Counted from the first letter of the stretch, positions 11,477 through 22,886 are shown. The stretch: 64,000 nt of DNA from Synaphobranchus kaupii (GCA_029718625.1 CM056378.1:66115027-66179026); one strand, 5' to 3'. The notes: generated by a model not told the origin, from the sequence alone. Made by a program: numbers and translations.

Positions 11477-11671
11477 CAGAGGTGGAAAGTCCAGGGGTCA
11501 GAAAGTAAAAGTCCTGCCGTGTTTCTTCCACCCATGAACTCACAATTTCACTAATTAGCCTAGTTAGCTCCTACCTCTTAGCTGAAGAATTGTGATAATT
11601 AGCAAATCCAGGTGACTGGAACAAATGATTCGGGAGCACTTTTACTTTCTGAACCTGGATTTTCCACCTCG
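11477..11671. mobile_element. hAT-type MITE with 8-bp target duplication
   Basis: Terminal repeats of about 43 bp (CAGAGGTGGAAAGTCCAGG at the left, inverse at the right end TTTTCCACCTCG) enclose 195 bp with no coding capacity. The element is flanked by CAGGTTTG on both sides (11469-11476 and 11672-11679). An 8-bp duplication is the hAT signature. Confidence 0.9.
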
Positions 11672-11679
11672 CAGGTTTG

Positions 11680-12420
11680 ACCTATAGCCTACACAGCGTA
11701 ACGCTGGCTAGCTAGCTCCTGACTGTGTGTTAGTTAGAATAGCGTAGTGGTATCTGAATCAGTGGTAGCCCACTTGTGAGTACAAAACAAAAATACTACG
11801 TCATATCACACTGAACAATGAACAAAGGCGACCATGTCAGAAGAAAACAAGAAGCATTTTGGACAATGAATATAAATGAATACCGTTTCTTTCATAAAAC
11901 AAGAATACTTTATAACACTGCTCAGATTCTTCATCATTTCATCCATTAAAACTTACGAGTGCCCTGAGAGCATTTTGAGTCTTGTGTCACGTTAGTGTCA
12001 AGCATAGACTGTTACCCATCCCTATGCTATGCTCCCCCTAGTGTTCATTATGTGCTACTGCGCTAAACCTGTATGAGGCCCACCCTGCTTGCTTTGATTG
12101 ATAGGAGGACCATACCCCCCTCATTTACATAGTTTGAAAATGGAAATGGAAATGTAAAGTTTTTAATTTTCATTTAAATTTTGGGCTGAATAATCGTACA
12201 TACATACGTACGCAAGTGATACCGTTGTATCCTCGAAGGTTGTAGCCACAGAACTATATAAGAACTGTGGTATCCTATAAGCAGAGCCATAGAGAGAATG
12301 CCTCTGGAACCGGAAATAAGGAGGAACCAACCGTGCAGAGGGAGCAGGCTGTGCAGGCCAGTCTGAGAGGCTCAGATAAGCCAGAGGGATCAAGCCTTCG
12401 CTGATCAATGATAGCTAGCG
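11680..12420. other. Intronic sequence, nothing recognised
   Basis: AT-rich. It holds a second copy of the CAGAACTATATAAGAACT word at 12249-12266. No exon or element boundary that I can support. Confidence 0.45.
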
Positions 12421-12765
12421 AGTAATTAGCCACAGTTATTAGCCTAATTGTAAAATTCAATGGATTTTTGGCGTTAATAATAGGTTATTAATTTTTAGTA
12501 GTAATAGTAGCTAGCTAATGTTAGAAAAACATTTTTTGTCATGCAGCATGCTAATTTTTGTGTCCGCCAGGCTGGGCTGAGAGCTGGTCAAGCTGAGGGA
12601 TCAAGGTAAGGAATTCGCTTTTGTTAGGCTATTAGCCACAGTTGCTTAATTGTCAAATTCACTGGATTATACCTCCAACTGGTTTTGGTTTAATAATAGC
12701 TAGCGTTAACTTTATAGAAAAACATTTTGTGTGATTCAGCACGCTAATTTTTGTATAAGCCAGGT
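12421..12765 (+). repeat. Diverged tandem duplication, about 207-bp unit
   Basis: ATTAGCCACAGTTATTAGCC (12425) and TTAGCCACAGTTGCTTAATT (12632) begin parallel stretches. These share TTCAATGGATT/TTCACTGGATT, AATAATAGCTAGC-type words, AGAAAAACATTTT and CATGCTAATTTTTGT/CACGCTAATTTTTGT in the same order. Confidence 0.75.
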
Positions 12766-13029
12766 AGCCACATTGACTATTTTACCTGGCAAACAATAGA
12801 TCAGCTAAGTAACTTTAACGTTATTATGGGAGAAAAAGTGGTGCGTGAGATTTCACCCTGAGAATTTTACACGTTCTGAATAGACTACATTCAACCGCTG
12901 CGGCACCGAAAAACAGCGTAGTCTACAACATATGTTTAACCTAATTTACTGCAGTGGATTTAGAATTTTACTGTATGAATTTACTTTTATTAGGTTGGCA
13001 GGCATGCCATCCGCCAAGTTACGACTTGC
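12766..13029. other. Intronic sequence, nothing recognised
   Basis: AT-rich; no element boundary or coding exon that I can support. Confidence 0.4.
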
Positions 13030-13427
13030 AGGACGCCAACTGTGTAGGCCTATATCCAAGCTAAGTCTCAACCAAAACTTGCAAGTATTCTGGGGCTTAT
13101 GTCAACACTGCGCCCTAGAATACTGGTGTGCTTTGGTTGAGACTGCACAGATATACACAGTTGGCGTACTTTGGTAAAAAGTAGTTTTCAAAAAAACGTG
13201 CACAACGTCTGTAGGCTGTGCGTGAGTAACTTGGCTGTGCGTGAGTAAAAGCCAACTAACTTTGGACCCGTTGAGGTCCGTTCTATCAGGGTGATATCAC
13301 GGTGAGCTGCAGCGGATATCACTAAAACCAGTGAAATCTTAGCAAAACTATCCGGAGGGATAGCTGGCACTCCGGGCACATAGAAACATATCTTACTTTC
13401 ATTTTTGGGTTAACTGCCCCTTTAAAT
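13030..13427. mobile_element. Right half of a long-hairpin TIR element
   Basis: The stretch through GAATACTGGTGTGCTTTGG, GGACCCGTTGAGGTCCGTT and the end TTAACTGCCCCTTTAAA matches the right half of the element at 50875-52868. The left end is not visible here. No coding content. Confidence 0.7.
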
Positions 13428-15243
13428 AGAGAGGACGTTTTGCAAGTAAAGCTTTAGGTTCAGACTGGCCAGTGCTTGTTTGTATACTGGTAAAGCCAGC
13501 TTGTTAATAGGAGAGTGCTTGCCTGTTTGTGGGCGCTGAAGAGTGTTACTGCAAAGTGTTAATTGCCCCCCTAGTGACGCCTGATCGCCCTCTGGTGGCA
13601 GCTTTAGAAGCTTTAAGGAGTAAGTACACCCACTGTCTCAGCCTGTCTCCGCCTACTACACAATTTTGAAAAATACTTTGTGGGGTGAGCGAGGGAGAGG
13701 GGTGGGGCGGAGGAGCTGTGTCCATCGTCATTTGCATAAATTAACGTACAATGTAGCTACAAATGATTTCGTATAACTCGGATCAAACTAGACATTGCAC
13801 ATCAAATATGAATCAAGATTCAGTAACTGCATGGCCTATTTCTCACCTCAAATATTTTCAGAAACATATTTTAGTGGACTATTTAGGTGGAATAAGAGAG
13901 TTGAACAGGACGCCACGTTGTTCCGGTTTAAAAACGTGGAGCCGAAACTAAAGTAACGTAGTGGGTCTAACCAATCAGGTGCCGGCTGTTTCCATTGTGG
14001 GTAACAACAATTATCCATATGATGTAGAGGTACCTCCAAAGAGGTACTCTGACATCACGATTGGGGCGGGGGCAGTGTGGGGATCAGAAAGGAAATTTCA
14101 ACTGTTAGGGGCAGCACAAAGACGCTTTTCTACCAGTTTCTTATGATGTACAATTATAAGGTTCTTATAAGGTACAATTATGTTCCATTATAAGGTAGGC
14201 ATACAAACCCGTTTACAGCGGAAAAAAAGTGATCTAGGGTGTACTTACCCTTTAAAAGTAATTTTCCACATGAACGTGATTACGCAAAGTAAAAAAAAGC
14301 ACTGAATGAAATATGTGTAAAGTCATTATTGCTATTTGTTAACTGCAATAAATAGGCCTATTCTGAAATTGAGGAAACAGTGTGGTGGTGGGCGTGGGCA
14401 CAATGGCACGAGCACGGGGGCATGGGTATGGGTCATTGAAAATCTGATTTCTCACTCTTCCTCAAATCTGAAATTTGGCAGCCGTTTTCACATAACATCG
14501 ATTGTTCTCACGACACCCACTCCGTGGTGGTTCTGGTCGTGGTTCTAGATTTACAGCGGCAGCCATTACTCTCTGCAAAAGGGACAAAATGACCACCTTC
14601 ACGTGACATGTCACGTTGGCCAATCAGAGAAAAAACTTTGGGTTGTGGAAAAAGGCAGTTTCCTTTCTAGTTCTTATATAGTTCTGTCGTCTGCTCACAG
14701 TCTATGGGTCTGCTCAGTGGAGCCGAAGTTAAGTAGTAGGGAGCAGGGTCATCTGGATATGGTCATCGTGGTCTGGGCACAGTATGATTGACAGTTTGGG
14801 ATGGATGACCATGACCTCGACCCAAACCATAGACCGTTAATATGTATGGTTATGACCCAAACCCATCATTTTCTGTTGCGAAACAAACTCACGGTAAAAT
14901 TCCTTAAGTAGCAAAAAAATTTTCATTTTCATCCACGATTTTACTGTGTTATTTATTCACATTGAACGTGTGAAATTCGTCACAACTGCCGTTCCGGTTC
15001 AAATTGGTTAAGTTTTTCAACTATTAAAGAGATACTGCAGAGCCTTTTCCAAGGCCTTTTTTACCGCTTCAATTTGAACTGGAACTTGTGAGTAGGTGTG
15101 GTCATATGACGATGGTGCCACGTAGTCATATTATGAATATTCATACGGTCAAGGAGTGAAAGGGTGTGTCTTGGTGAACTGACTCAGGCCCACTGAACTC
15201 AGCCCCCTTCCTGCTCTCTCCTCACAACTAAACAAACAACAAA
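13428..15243. other. Intronic sequence with scattered repeat words
   Basis: Contains a CGCCCTCTGGTGGC box near 13585 and the inverted CAGAACTATATAAGAACT word at 14669-14686. No gene or bounded element found. Confidence 0.45.
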
Positions 15244-15456
15244 ATGGCGAGCGACAAGAGTGACAGCAGTACTGCAGGGAGTTTTGAGGTGGAGGAGTTT
15301 GAAAGGAGTCCTTTGTGGTGGAAGATGTTGCTCGGGCAATACAGCCGTATTCATTCGAGTCACTGGCAGCAGCAGCCACCGCCCCGGCTGTATTGGTTGA
15401 GCGACGTCTTCGCGATTGAGGAGAGGGCTGGGGATGTAACCAAATGGTACAGCTAA
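15244..15456 (+). pseudogene. First-exon remnant of a fish P2X7-like/DNA-transposon ORF
   Basis: The frame starts MASDKSDSSTAGSFEVEEF. A +1 frame then reads VEDVARAIQPYSFESLAAAA, and the original frame resumes with EERAGDVTKWYS. This pattern (acidic EVEEF, QPYxFExLA, then RxGxTxWC-like) resembles the first exon of the many repeated teleost proteins annotated P2X purinoceptor 7-like. The two compensating frameshifts and the missing WC-cysteine box argue against a working gene. Identification is by pattern only. Confidence 0.45.
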
Positions 15457-15873
15457 CGTTACCTAGCTAAGTTAGCTTGTTTGTCTGCCTAAAGTAACGT
15501 TACTATTGAATACATTCAGATACACAGCAAATCCCAGTCACACAGTAATGTTAGTATATTGTAGTGCCCAGCTCCACTTGGTCCGGAGAGAATTGTTATA
15601 ATTTATTAGCTAACATTATTCATAAATGATAGCGATAACTAGCTAGCTAGCTAAGTTACCAGTTCTCTGGACCAAACGGGGCTAAACTCACACACAATAG
15701 ACTGCTTTGCATTACCTAATTTATCGATACATTCCGTCTCTCGGCAGATTATGAAAGCTAACAGAGCTGGTGGCGTTACACCGAGGAACGATACATCTCT
15801 GACTCCTTGGCATAATGCAGGCAAGTTAGCTAAAGATACCAAAGTAAGACGTTGTAGATGAATAACTCTATTT
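15457..15873. other. Intronic sequence, nothing recognised
   Basis: GCTAGC/GTTAGC-rich sequence; no coding exon. Confidence 0.4.
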
Positions 15874-16110
15874 GGCTACGTTCACACTGCAGGTTAAAAG
15901 TGGCCCAGGTCAGATTTTTTCCTCAAATGTGACACAGATCTGATTTTTTTTATGGAAGTGTGAACAGCGAAAATCACATTGAATCTGACATTTCCAATTC
16001 TCATTTGGGCCACTTTTGAATGTGGTATTAGATGCCGATACATAACCGATTGTGTCAAAGCGACCGCAGTCTGTCAGATCGGAATTAATGGGACTTTTTA
16101 CGTAATTTTT
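15874..16110 (+). repeat. GGCTACGTTCACACTGCAGG-type transposon end
   Basis: Begins GGCTACGTTCACACTGCAGG. The same terminus occurs inverted at 22866-22886 (CCTGCAGTGTGAACGTAGCC). Internal blocks GTGGCCCAGGTCAGATTTTT and TTTGGGCCACTTTTGAATGT are typical of a widespread fish DNA-transposon family. The two ends may bound one 7-kb composite or be separate copies. Confidence 0.6.
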
Positions 16111-17179
16111 GATGTAGCTAGCAGGGCATTAGGACGTTAGCGCACGGGCTAGTTAACTCACTATTGTACAGGGTAGGTTATCAACAGATTCACATTATAT
16201 TATCATGTGTTGTCATTTTAGATAAGTGGTAAATGTGCAAAGCAGTGTTTTTTTTGTGGCACAAACAATACAACATAATAAGTCGGAAGTAGGCAACGTT
16301 TTTATATCATTCGCGGACAGCTGCGTTAACCGTTTTGTGATTTAAAATAATGTTAGAACTGTCCATATTGTTGTCTTGGTTTGTTGCACGGTATTCATTA
16401 TTCACGGTTTTCTTATGTAGCTGCTTACCGAACGTTATGGTTGTCGGTCCAATAATGTGTCAATAGTTTAATCTAAAGGTGCGCAGTGATGTTAGGCTAT
16501 ACGTTACACATGAAGTTGAACAGATGTGTCGTGTGATAGCTTTTTTATATTGTGTATTTTAACACGGCTGGAACGCTGTATTGACCAATCTGCATCACGG
16601 AACTATCCGTTTTATAAATGTTATATCGACTGGTCTCACTAGCCAAAGGCCGAGTGCTCCATTTTCTTAACTTGCCCATCCTCATAATCACTCGCCCAGG
16701 CGAGTGGGCGAGGTTAATTTCATGCCTCGTTTGAGTTTCACTGAAACCGCCCATGTCACGGTCCCCCGATTCCTGGCTCTGATCTCGCATTTATGAGTCC
16801 CTCTGCACAGAAGTAACAGCCATGGCAGCACAAAAAGCTAGTAAAAACCTTGGCTTTTTTCCCGTCTCCTCACCCTTATCATTAGCTCCACTGCATATCA
16901 ACTTTAAAATTAACGCAGAAGCTGTGACTTTGATGACTTCCTTTTTGTTGTTGTTTATTTCTGCAGGCTGTGTAACAGGCGCTATGTCTTTTGTTTTTGT
17001 TAATTTGGGTCATTTGAGGAGAGCAATCGGTTCACACTGAAATCAGATATGGGCAATGCCGGTGGGCCGCTGGTTTTTGGGCTGGTGGCGAGGATCGGTA
17101 AACACAATAATTGTAGATCATATACTTGCTGCAGTGTGGGCCGTGTGAGCTCTCACTCGGCCTCCTCTCTCTCCTCACA
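16111..17179. other. Intronic sequence, nothing firm
   Basis: AT-rich. A short open frame at 16822-17040 has no recognisable domain. TTCACACTGAAATCAGATATGGG at 17031-17053 resembles the 15874 family interior. Confidence 0.4.
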
Positions 17180-17490
17180 CACGCACGAAAAGCAACCATG
17201 GCCCACACCAGAAACTTTGATGCTGATGGGGGGGATGAGAGTGGACCCTCCCAAATTCCATAATTGGTTGAACCCAAGTTTGTTTTAGATTATGATTGAT
17301 CACCTGATGTAATTAGCTTAGTTTACGAGTTTGTACCAGACGAAGATGCTAAAATGGAGAATAAAATAAAAGGAGGAGCAGAAAAGGCTAGGGTAAAACA
17401 AAAAAGGCAATGGAAGAAGAAGCGGCCAAATGTGCCAAATTACCCGACATATTTCGAACAAAAACGCAAACGCAGCTGATGATGAGAAAG
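17180..17490 (+). pseudogene. hAT (ZMYM/TTF-zinc-finger type) transposase N-terminal remnant
   Basis: Reads RNFDADGGDESGPSQIP, then KIKGGAEKARVKQ. After a frameshift it reads MEEEAAKCAKLPDIFRTK. The Lys-rich GGAEKAR-K-R block followed by KLPDIF is the usual N-terminus of hAT transposases that carry a TTF-type zinc finger. Nothing downstream of it survives here. Confidence 0.55.
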
Positions 17491-17989
17491 GTAGCGTATA
17501 GTGTTGAGATGTCATAGGCGTCTAAAGCACAATATCATTGCATGCCAACCACAATTAAAGTTTATTGTCAAGGAATTTTAAAGCATGACTGGCGTATTTA
17601 CGAATAACTGCACTGTAAAAAAGCCAACTTAATAAGAGCTCCCCGAGCTTATAAAAAGCAATTGATCCAACATAACTTATGTAAAAAGTTGACACTACAT
17701 ATTTTATCTTGTTGTCTGAAGCCCCAATGTGCCGTCTGGGTGTCCAATTTATATTATTTAGTTGAACTGGGTTAAACTTGAAAATGGACGTTCAGCGAAT
17801 ACGATTCTTTGTTTTGTCCGGACGTAACATCAATGCGCATGCGCTATTGAGAAAGTTTTTTGTGTAGCTCACGTCATCAACCTCTCTACATTACCCGAAC
17901 TTCAAAGATTTTTCAAAGCACGCCTCGTGGCCGGATAAGAAGAACCGAAACCGTGATCCAGCGGCCAAATAGGTAAGTTGAATAAGTAA
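17491..17989. other. Intronic sequence, nothing recognised
   Basis: No coding frame or bounded repeat that I can support. Confidence 0.4.
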
Positions 17990-18118
17990 GCAATAATGAC
18001 CGAGGAGCCGGGCATTACACAGTTTAAATGCCCGACGCGGAGGTCGTACGCCTCGGGCAATTTCCCTCTGCGAAGGGCATTTAAACTGTGTAATGCCCGG
18101 CTCCGAGGTCATTATTGC
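17990..18118. repeat. Hairpin MITE-like inverted repeat
   Basis: GCAATAATGACCGAGG...GGGCATTACACAGTTTAAATG (17990-18033) is matched in inverse by CATTTAAACTGTGTAATGCC...GAGGTCATTATTGC (18078-18117). The arms are about 44 bp with a 40-bp loop. Arms differ by only a few bases. Confidence 0.85.
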
Positions 18119-18232
18119 GCTTATACCATGGTTACCAACAATTATTATATATAGTCACATTTATATTTATTGATTTTTATCGACTTTATCAGCTGAAATT
18201 TAAATATCCTTCCGAGGCCATTTTGGCATGTA

Positions 18233-19877
18233 AACTCCTCAAAAAAAGTTTGGAAACGTTATTTCGGTCGATTATTCCTCCCCTTTAATAATACCAATTG
18301 GTATTGTATTTTATATCGTTGGAAAGCCTGATTAGTCACCTTTACAACGAGGTACAACTTGTAAGGATCATGCATTCGTGGAATGAGCAACACAGCTAAC
18401 CGTGTGGGTAGCGGCCCAAAAAAATGTGCCAAAATCCCCTGCAATATTCTTCTGTTGGTATTCACTCTCGTTTTGAGTTGCTTGGTGGATTGGATGATTG
18501 CACTCTCCCACAGTCACAACAGCTTGGCACCTCCTCCTCATGCTGGTCACCAGCCTGGTCACACACTGCTGTGGGATGGCATCCCATTCCTCAACCAGGA
18601 TTTGCCGCAAGTCAGCCAACATGGTTGTGTTGGTCACTCTGGCACGTACAGCACGCCCAAGCTGATCCCACAGGTGTTCAATTGGGTTGAGGTCTGGATT
18701 CACGGCAGGCCATTCCATCCTCTCCACTCCCAAATTCTGGAGGTACTCTGTGATGATCCTGGCTCTGTGGGGGCGAGCGTTGTCATCCTGGAGGATGGAG
18801 TTAGGTCCCAGATTCTGGAGATATGGGATCGCCACTGGCTCCAGAATCTCATTCCGATATCTCACTGCATTGAGATTGCCTTCAATGATGACAAGTTCTG
18901 TTTTGCCTGTGAGAGAGATACCGCCCCACACCATGACACTGCCCCCATTGAAAGGTGTCACGCGATCTGTGCAGCAATCTGCATAGCGTTCTCCACGCCG
19001 TCTCCATACTTTGATCCTGCCATCCAGCTTCCGCAGACAGAACCTTGATTCATCACTGAACATGACGTTGCCCCACATTCTTAGGTTCCACTGTCGGTGC
19101 TGTCGACACCAGCGCAAACGGGCCTGACGGTGAAGGGCAGTCATTGCAGGCTTCCTGGCAGCCTTATAAGCAGGAAGACCGGCCATGTGCAGTCTGTTCC
19201 TCACCGTCTGATCAGAGATCTGTCTGTGGTACCGTTGTGCAAATCTTGCCTGTAAATCTCTGAAAGAAAGCCTACGGTTCCTCAGTGAAGCAAGGGTGAG
19301 GAACCGGTCTTCTTGGGGTGTTGTCTTCCTGGGACGGCCACTTCGTGGTCTGTCTTTGACTTCACCAGTCTCACGGAACTTGGTCCTAAGTTTGGAAATG
19401 GTACCAGGGCTGACACCAAATAATGCTGCCACTCTGCGTACCGGAACACCAGCTTCCACTTGCCCTATTGCACGGGCCTTATCCTGAAGGGACAAACGTG
19501 GCATGTTTATGCTTGGAGCACACACAAACTCAACAAAGTTGCAGGACCCATGCACACAAGTGCTGTCAATTAGGTGCCAATCAGGTGCCAGTCAGACACC
19601 TGTGACTGGCATACACCTGCCAGCACTTGAAGCTCAAAACGAGAGTGAATACCAACAGAAGAATATTGCAGGGGATTTTGGCACATTTTTTTGGGCCGCT
19701 ACCCACACGGTTAGCTGTGTTGCTTATTCCACGAATGCATGATCCTTACAAGTTGTACCTCGTTGTAAAGGTGACTAATCAGGCTTTCCAACGATATAAA
19801 ATACAATACCAATTGGTATTATTAAAGGGGAGGAATAATCGACCGAAATAACGTTTCCGAACTTTTTTTGAGGAGTT
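18233..19877 (-). mobile_element. Complete Tc1/mariner element with 245-bp inverted repeats
   Basis: The ends AACTCCTCAAAAAAAG and CTTTTTTTGAGGAGTT are flanked by TA at 18231-18232 and 19878-19879, the Tc1/mariner target duplication. The inverted repeats are 18233-18477 and 19633-19877. I see only two mismatches between them. One uninterrupted transposase frame lies between and into the left repeat. Total length 1645 bp. This is the best-preserved element in the window and looks recent. Confidence 0.96.
18368..19504 (-). CDS. Tc1/mariner transposase, intact, 378 aa
   Basis: Start chosen at MPRLSLQDKARAIG; 17 upstream in-frame codons look non-coding. Two helix-turn-helix units follow (VRRVAALFGVSPGTISKL, then the RFAQRYHRQISDQTVRNRL region) with a GRPRKTT AT-hook-like linker. 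The DD34E catalytic core has FSDESRFC (first Asp), ILQDDNARPHRA (second Asp) and NPDLNPIEHLW (Glu). It cuts and pastes its own element at TA sites. The C-terminal roughly 40 residues are translated from the left inverted repeat, which makes the protein longer than the usual ~340 aa. There is no frameshift or stop. It lies antisense to the host gene. Confidence 0.95.
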   Translation of the reverse strand: MPRLSLQDKARAIGQVEAGVPVRRVAALFGVSPGTISKLRTKFRETGEVKDRPRSGRPRKTTPQEDRFLTLASLRNRRLSFRDLQARFAQRYHRQISDQTVRNRLHMAGLPAYKAARKPAMTALHRQARLRWCRQHRQWNLRMWGNVMFSDESRFCLRKLDGRIKVWRRRGERYADCCTDRVTPFNGGSVMVWGGISLTGKTELVIIEGNLNAVRYRNEILEPVAIPYLQNLGPNSILQDDNARPHRARIITEYLQNLGVERMEWPAVNPDLNPIEHLWDQLGRAVRARVTNTTMLADLRQILVEEWDAIPQQCVTRLVTSMRRRCQAVVTVGECNHPIHQATQNESEYQQKNIAGDFGTFFWAATHTVSCVAHSTNA

Positions 19878-19879
19878 TA

Positions 19880-21605
19880 GTTTGCCGTTGTCATGCAAAA
19901 CTGCTCGTTGGTAGTTCTATTTGAACTGAAAACATCTCGTTGCTAATTCTATTTCTCGTTACTAGTTCTATTTTGTCCGTAGTTATGCAAAAACCTCTCG
20001 TTGGTAGTTCTGAAAACAATTGATTCTAAAAGGAAGCAAATAGTTCCTTCTCAACTTTATACCATAAAATTAGCACCAATTTTGATTATTTTTGTCATTA
20101 GTTACATTATTTAAGAAAATTGCATGAAACCGCAACTCAATTTACCTCCCTCTCTCCGTCTTGCTTTTTAAAAATGCTTTGGTCACACAGCCTATTTTAA
20201 ACAGCCCAGGCTAAGGAAATTGCATTTCACGATCTGCATCATGAGATGGGAACATCTGAAAAAAATAGCCTACTGTAGATACAGAGTTTGTTACTGTTAG
20301 ATGTAACGTGTCATATCTAAGACATTTCGCTGGATAAAATGTTTTTTTTTAATATACAGATTAACGTGCTTTGTGAAGTAACTTGTTCGCATTCGCAACC
20401 AGCGTTGCTCACGTCAGCGTTACATGACATTAGGTAAAGCCCTACTATGTTACGCTCATATTTCCAAACTGAATAAATACTGCACCTCTAACCACAAAAC
20501 TTATTTGCTAGATTAAAGTTGTTGTAACTAAGATATTTGGCGAAGACAAACTTTTCAAATAAGCGGATTTAGCGTTATTTGCCGGCTTTATTAATCAGCT
20601 GTTGGTGTTGCTATGGATACCATTCATAAACGTGTAGACTCTAATTGCGCTGGCAGCAGATAACGTAGACGGCGTATTAATTTAGAACGGTGATTAAAAT
20701 GTTGCCGGCGCTACTTCATTGCCGGGCGGTTTAACGAAATAAACGCCCACCCTCCAGCCAATCAGAATCGAGTATTTAGCCAAGCCATGGTATATTCACA
20801 AATGTCATGGCAAAAAAACTGTTCGCCTAGCTCGAAGCGTCCACGTTCGCGTATTTGCGTGAGGTATGTTTCGACCTTTACTCATTAGCAAGATGTTTTC
20901 AGCCGAGGAGGTAACAATATCATTATAAAAATAGCGACCATACACCTAGCTAAGGCTATCTATTGTCGTGATGTTTGTTTATTGTTGACAGTAGTCTATT
21001 TAGCATGTTGTTTGACCAAACCTTGATAATGTAAATGGAGACTACGTTACATGCTCCAAGCATATAAGTTAGTAATCTTAGCTGTTGCTCGTGATGTGCA
21101 GTTCGCGAACGAATCAGTATTTTTGAATGACTCTTTATGCTGAGTCGACTCGATAGTTTGAGGGAATCGTGCTTACCCACGGCTCTGGCTCTTAGCTCTG
21201 GCTCTCGACTCTGCCTGCTTTCTACTACAGCCGGGAGCCGGTGTCACTAGTTATAACCTAGGTTGAGCAGTAATGCGCCCAACAAAATAAAATAGGTCGC
21301 ACGAATCTTTTATAATCATTTACGAATATATTTTAATTTAATCTAACAATTTTGCACACATTTTTGTGAATTAGATAATCGCCCAGCTCATTCCAAAGTA
21401 TTTATTAGGCTACTACTGCTAACGGTTAATAGATGTAGGCTCCCTACAGTCGCCTACTAGCCTACCCAACTTATCAGCACAAAATCAACTCCACTCAGCG
21501 TCGTGAACTGCGGCAACAATAATTCAAAATCATCATTTTGTAATTCTGCTCGGTTCATTCTGTAGCCATCAACATCCAGTGGTCACGGCCCCAGAGTAAG
21601 GGTGA
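19880..21605. other. Intronic sequence with short direct repeats
   Basis: CTCGTTGGTAGTTCTATTT-like words occur three to four times at 19905-20015. GCGAACGAATCAGT near 21105 resembles the inner repeats of the hAT element at 24871. No coding exon found. Confidence 0.45.
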
Positions 21606-21668
21606 GGGGCAGTCATTACATAAACATTACATTACAGTCATTTAGCACACGCTTTTATCCAAAGTGAC
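21606..21668 (-). repeat. L2 LINE 3' tail fragment
   Basis: CATTACATTACAGTCATTTAG and CGCTTTTATCCAAAGTGAC are the reverse complement of the L2 tail described at 2004-2145. Confidence 0.8.
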
Positions 21669-22306
21669 AATCGTGTTCGCAATGGGCGAGGCAGGGCCAG
21701 AGGACAGCTTGATCAGAGTGACTGTGATAGAGTCAACAGACTCCGGGAGGAGAAACATTGCCATATCAACGAAGTTGAGACGGAGCGGCACTTTATCACA
21801 AAATGCGAAAAATACAATCAAATCAGAAATAAATATTTCCCCAAAATAAATCAGAGATACCCTCAATTAAAAAATTTAACAGACATCCAAAAACTCTGTG
21901 GACGTGGACATGCTGTAACCTGGCAGCACAATATATAGCTGCCTGCCATCGTCTTAGGGACAGTGAGTGACAGAGATCATTATAAACCAATTTAAATTTT
22001 TTATATTTATTATATTCACTTTATAAGATCATATGTGTCGTTCTCATCATCATTATTATCATTTCTATTGATAATTATTATTATTTTTAATTGTACTTTA
22101 TTATTTTACATTATTGTTATTTCTAAATCCATAATCAAAGAAAAGTTCTTGTTTTCATGTATGGTTACTGTTCATTCGTTTCTAGTCTTTGCTGTTTTGT
22201 ATTGTTCAGTGTTAGATGTATGTCTTCGACTGTTTTAATGCAGTATGTTTTGACAATACAGATGCAATGTCTTGTCATGCCAATAAAGCAGATTGAATTG
22301 AATTGA
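21669..22306 (+). pseudogene. Non-LTR retrotransposon C-terminal region and 3' tail
   Basis: The plus strand reads REEKHCHINEVETERHFITK, then CEKYNQIRNKYFPKINQRYP. This is the C-terminal Cys/His motif region of a fish LINE. The end TGTCATGCCAATAAAGCAG plus (GAATT)n at 22275-22306 is its 3' terminus. It is related to the fragment at 2776-3068. The copy is 5'-truncated with several stops. Confidence 0.75.
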
Positions 22307-22794
22307 GTCTACGGTCAGAGAAAATATGTGTGAAACGTCACCACAATGCTTGTGCGTCGTTGTGCGTGTCTGAGAAGAACACATGATAAGCTATTTTCGG
22401 GGAGCCCTTTTCTCCTACGTGCTCTATATCGCCATCTAGTGTTCTGAAACTACATAGTACACCTTTAAGTGACAGAGCAGAGTCTGCTGTTAGGCCAAGT
22501 CATTGATGAGGCAGCGCCAGGACCAAGCCATGAGCCCAGAAGGATCCCTGCTGTCAGCACAGGTAGAGCTGTACCACTGTGTGTGCAAAATCTAAAAAGT
22601 CCAGACAATTAGTTCTAATATCACCACTATACATACTTATTTTACTAGTTATCTCTTGTATATACGTATCTTATAATTGTTCTATATTTTAAAAAATGTA
22701 TCAAAAGCGCTAAAATGGTCTATTTTTCATTGTGGAACACCCCCGTCCAAAGTGGGCTGCTCTGAGACATGAAACTCCCGGGCTGAAAATGAGT
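22307..22794. other. Intronic sequence, nothing recognised
   Basis: Contains CATCTAGTGTTCTGAAACT-type fish repeat words; no exon. Confidence 0.4.
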
Positions 22795-22886
22795 CCCACT
22801 CCGGCCCTGGATATGGGCCACATTAAAAAATTAATCTGAGCAATAAATCGGAATTGAGCACTAAGGCCTGCAGTGTGAACGTAGCC
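22795..22886 (-). repeat. Inverted end of the GGCTACGTTCACACTGCAGG family
   Basis: Ends CCTGCAGTGTGAACGTAGCC at 22886. Read inward on the minus strand it has GTGCTCAATTCCGATTTATT and AATGTGGCCCATATC, the standard order for this family. It pairs with 15874. Confidence 0.65.

Noticed and set aside
15244..15456. A real short host gene starting MASDKSDSS
   Set aside because: The family resemblance only appears when two frameshifts are allowed, so it is a broken copy.
18383..19048. 221-codon frame on the plus strand across the Tc1 element
   Set aside because: Antisense shadow of the transposase. The true gene on the minus strand has the full DD34E pattern.
15874..22886. One 7-kb transposon between the two inverted GGCTACGTTCACACTGCAGG ends
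   Set aside because: The ends belong to the same family, but the interior contains unrelated pieces (Tc1, LINE remnants) and no matching target duplication was seen, so two separate copies are as likely.
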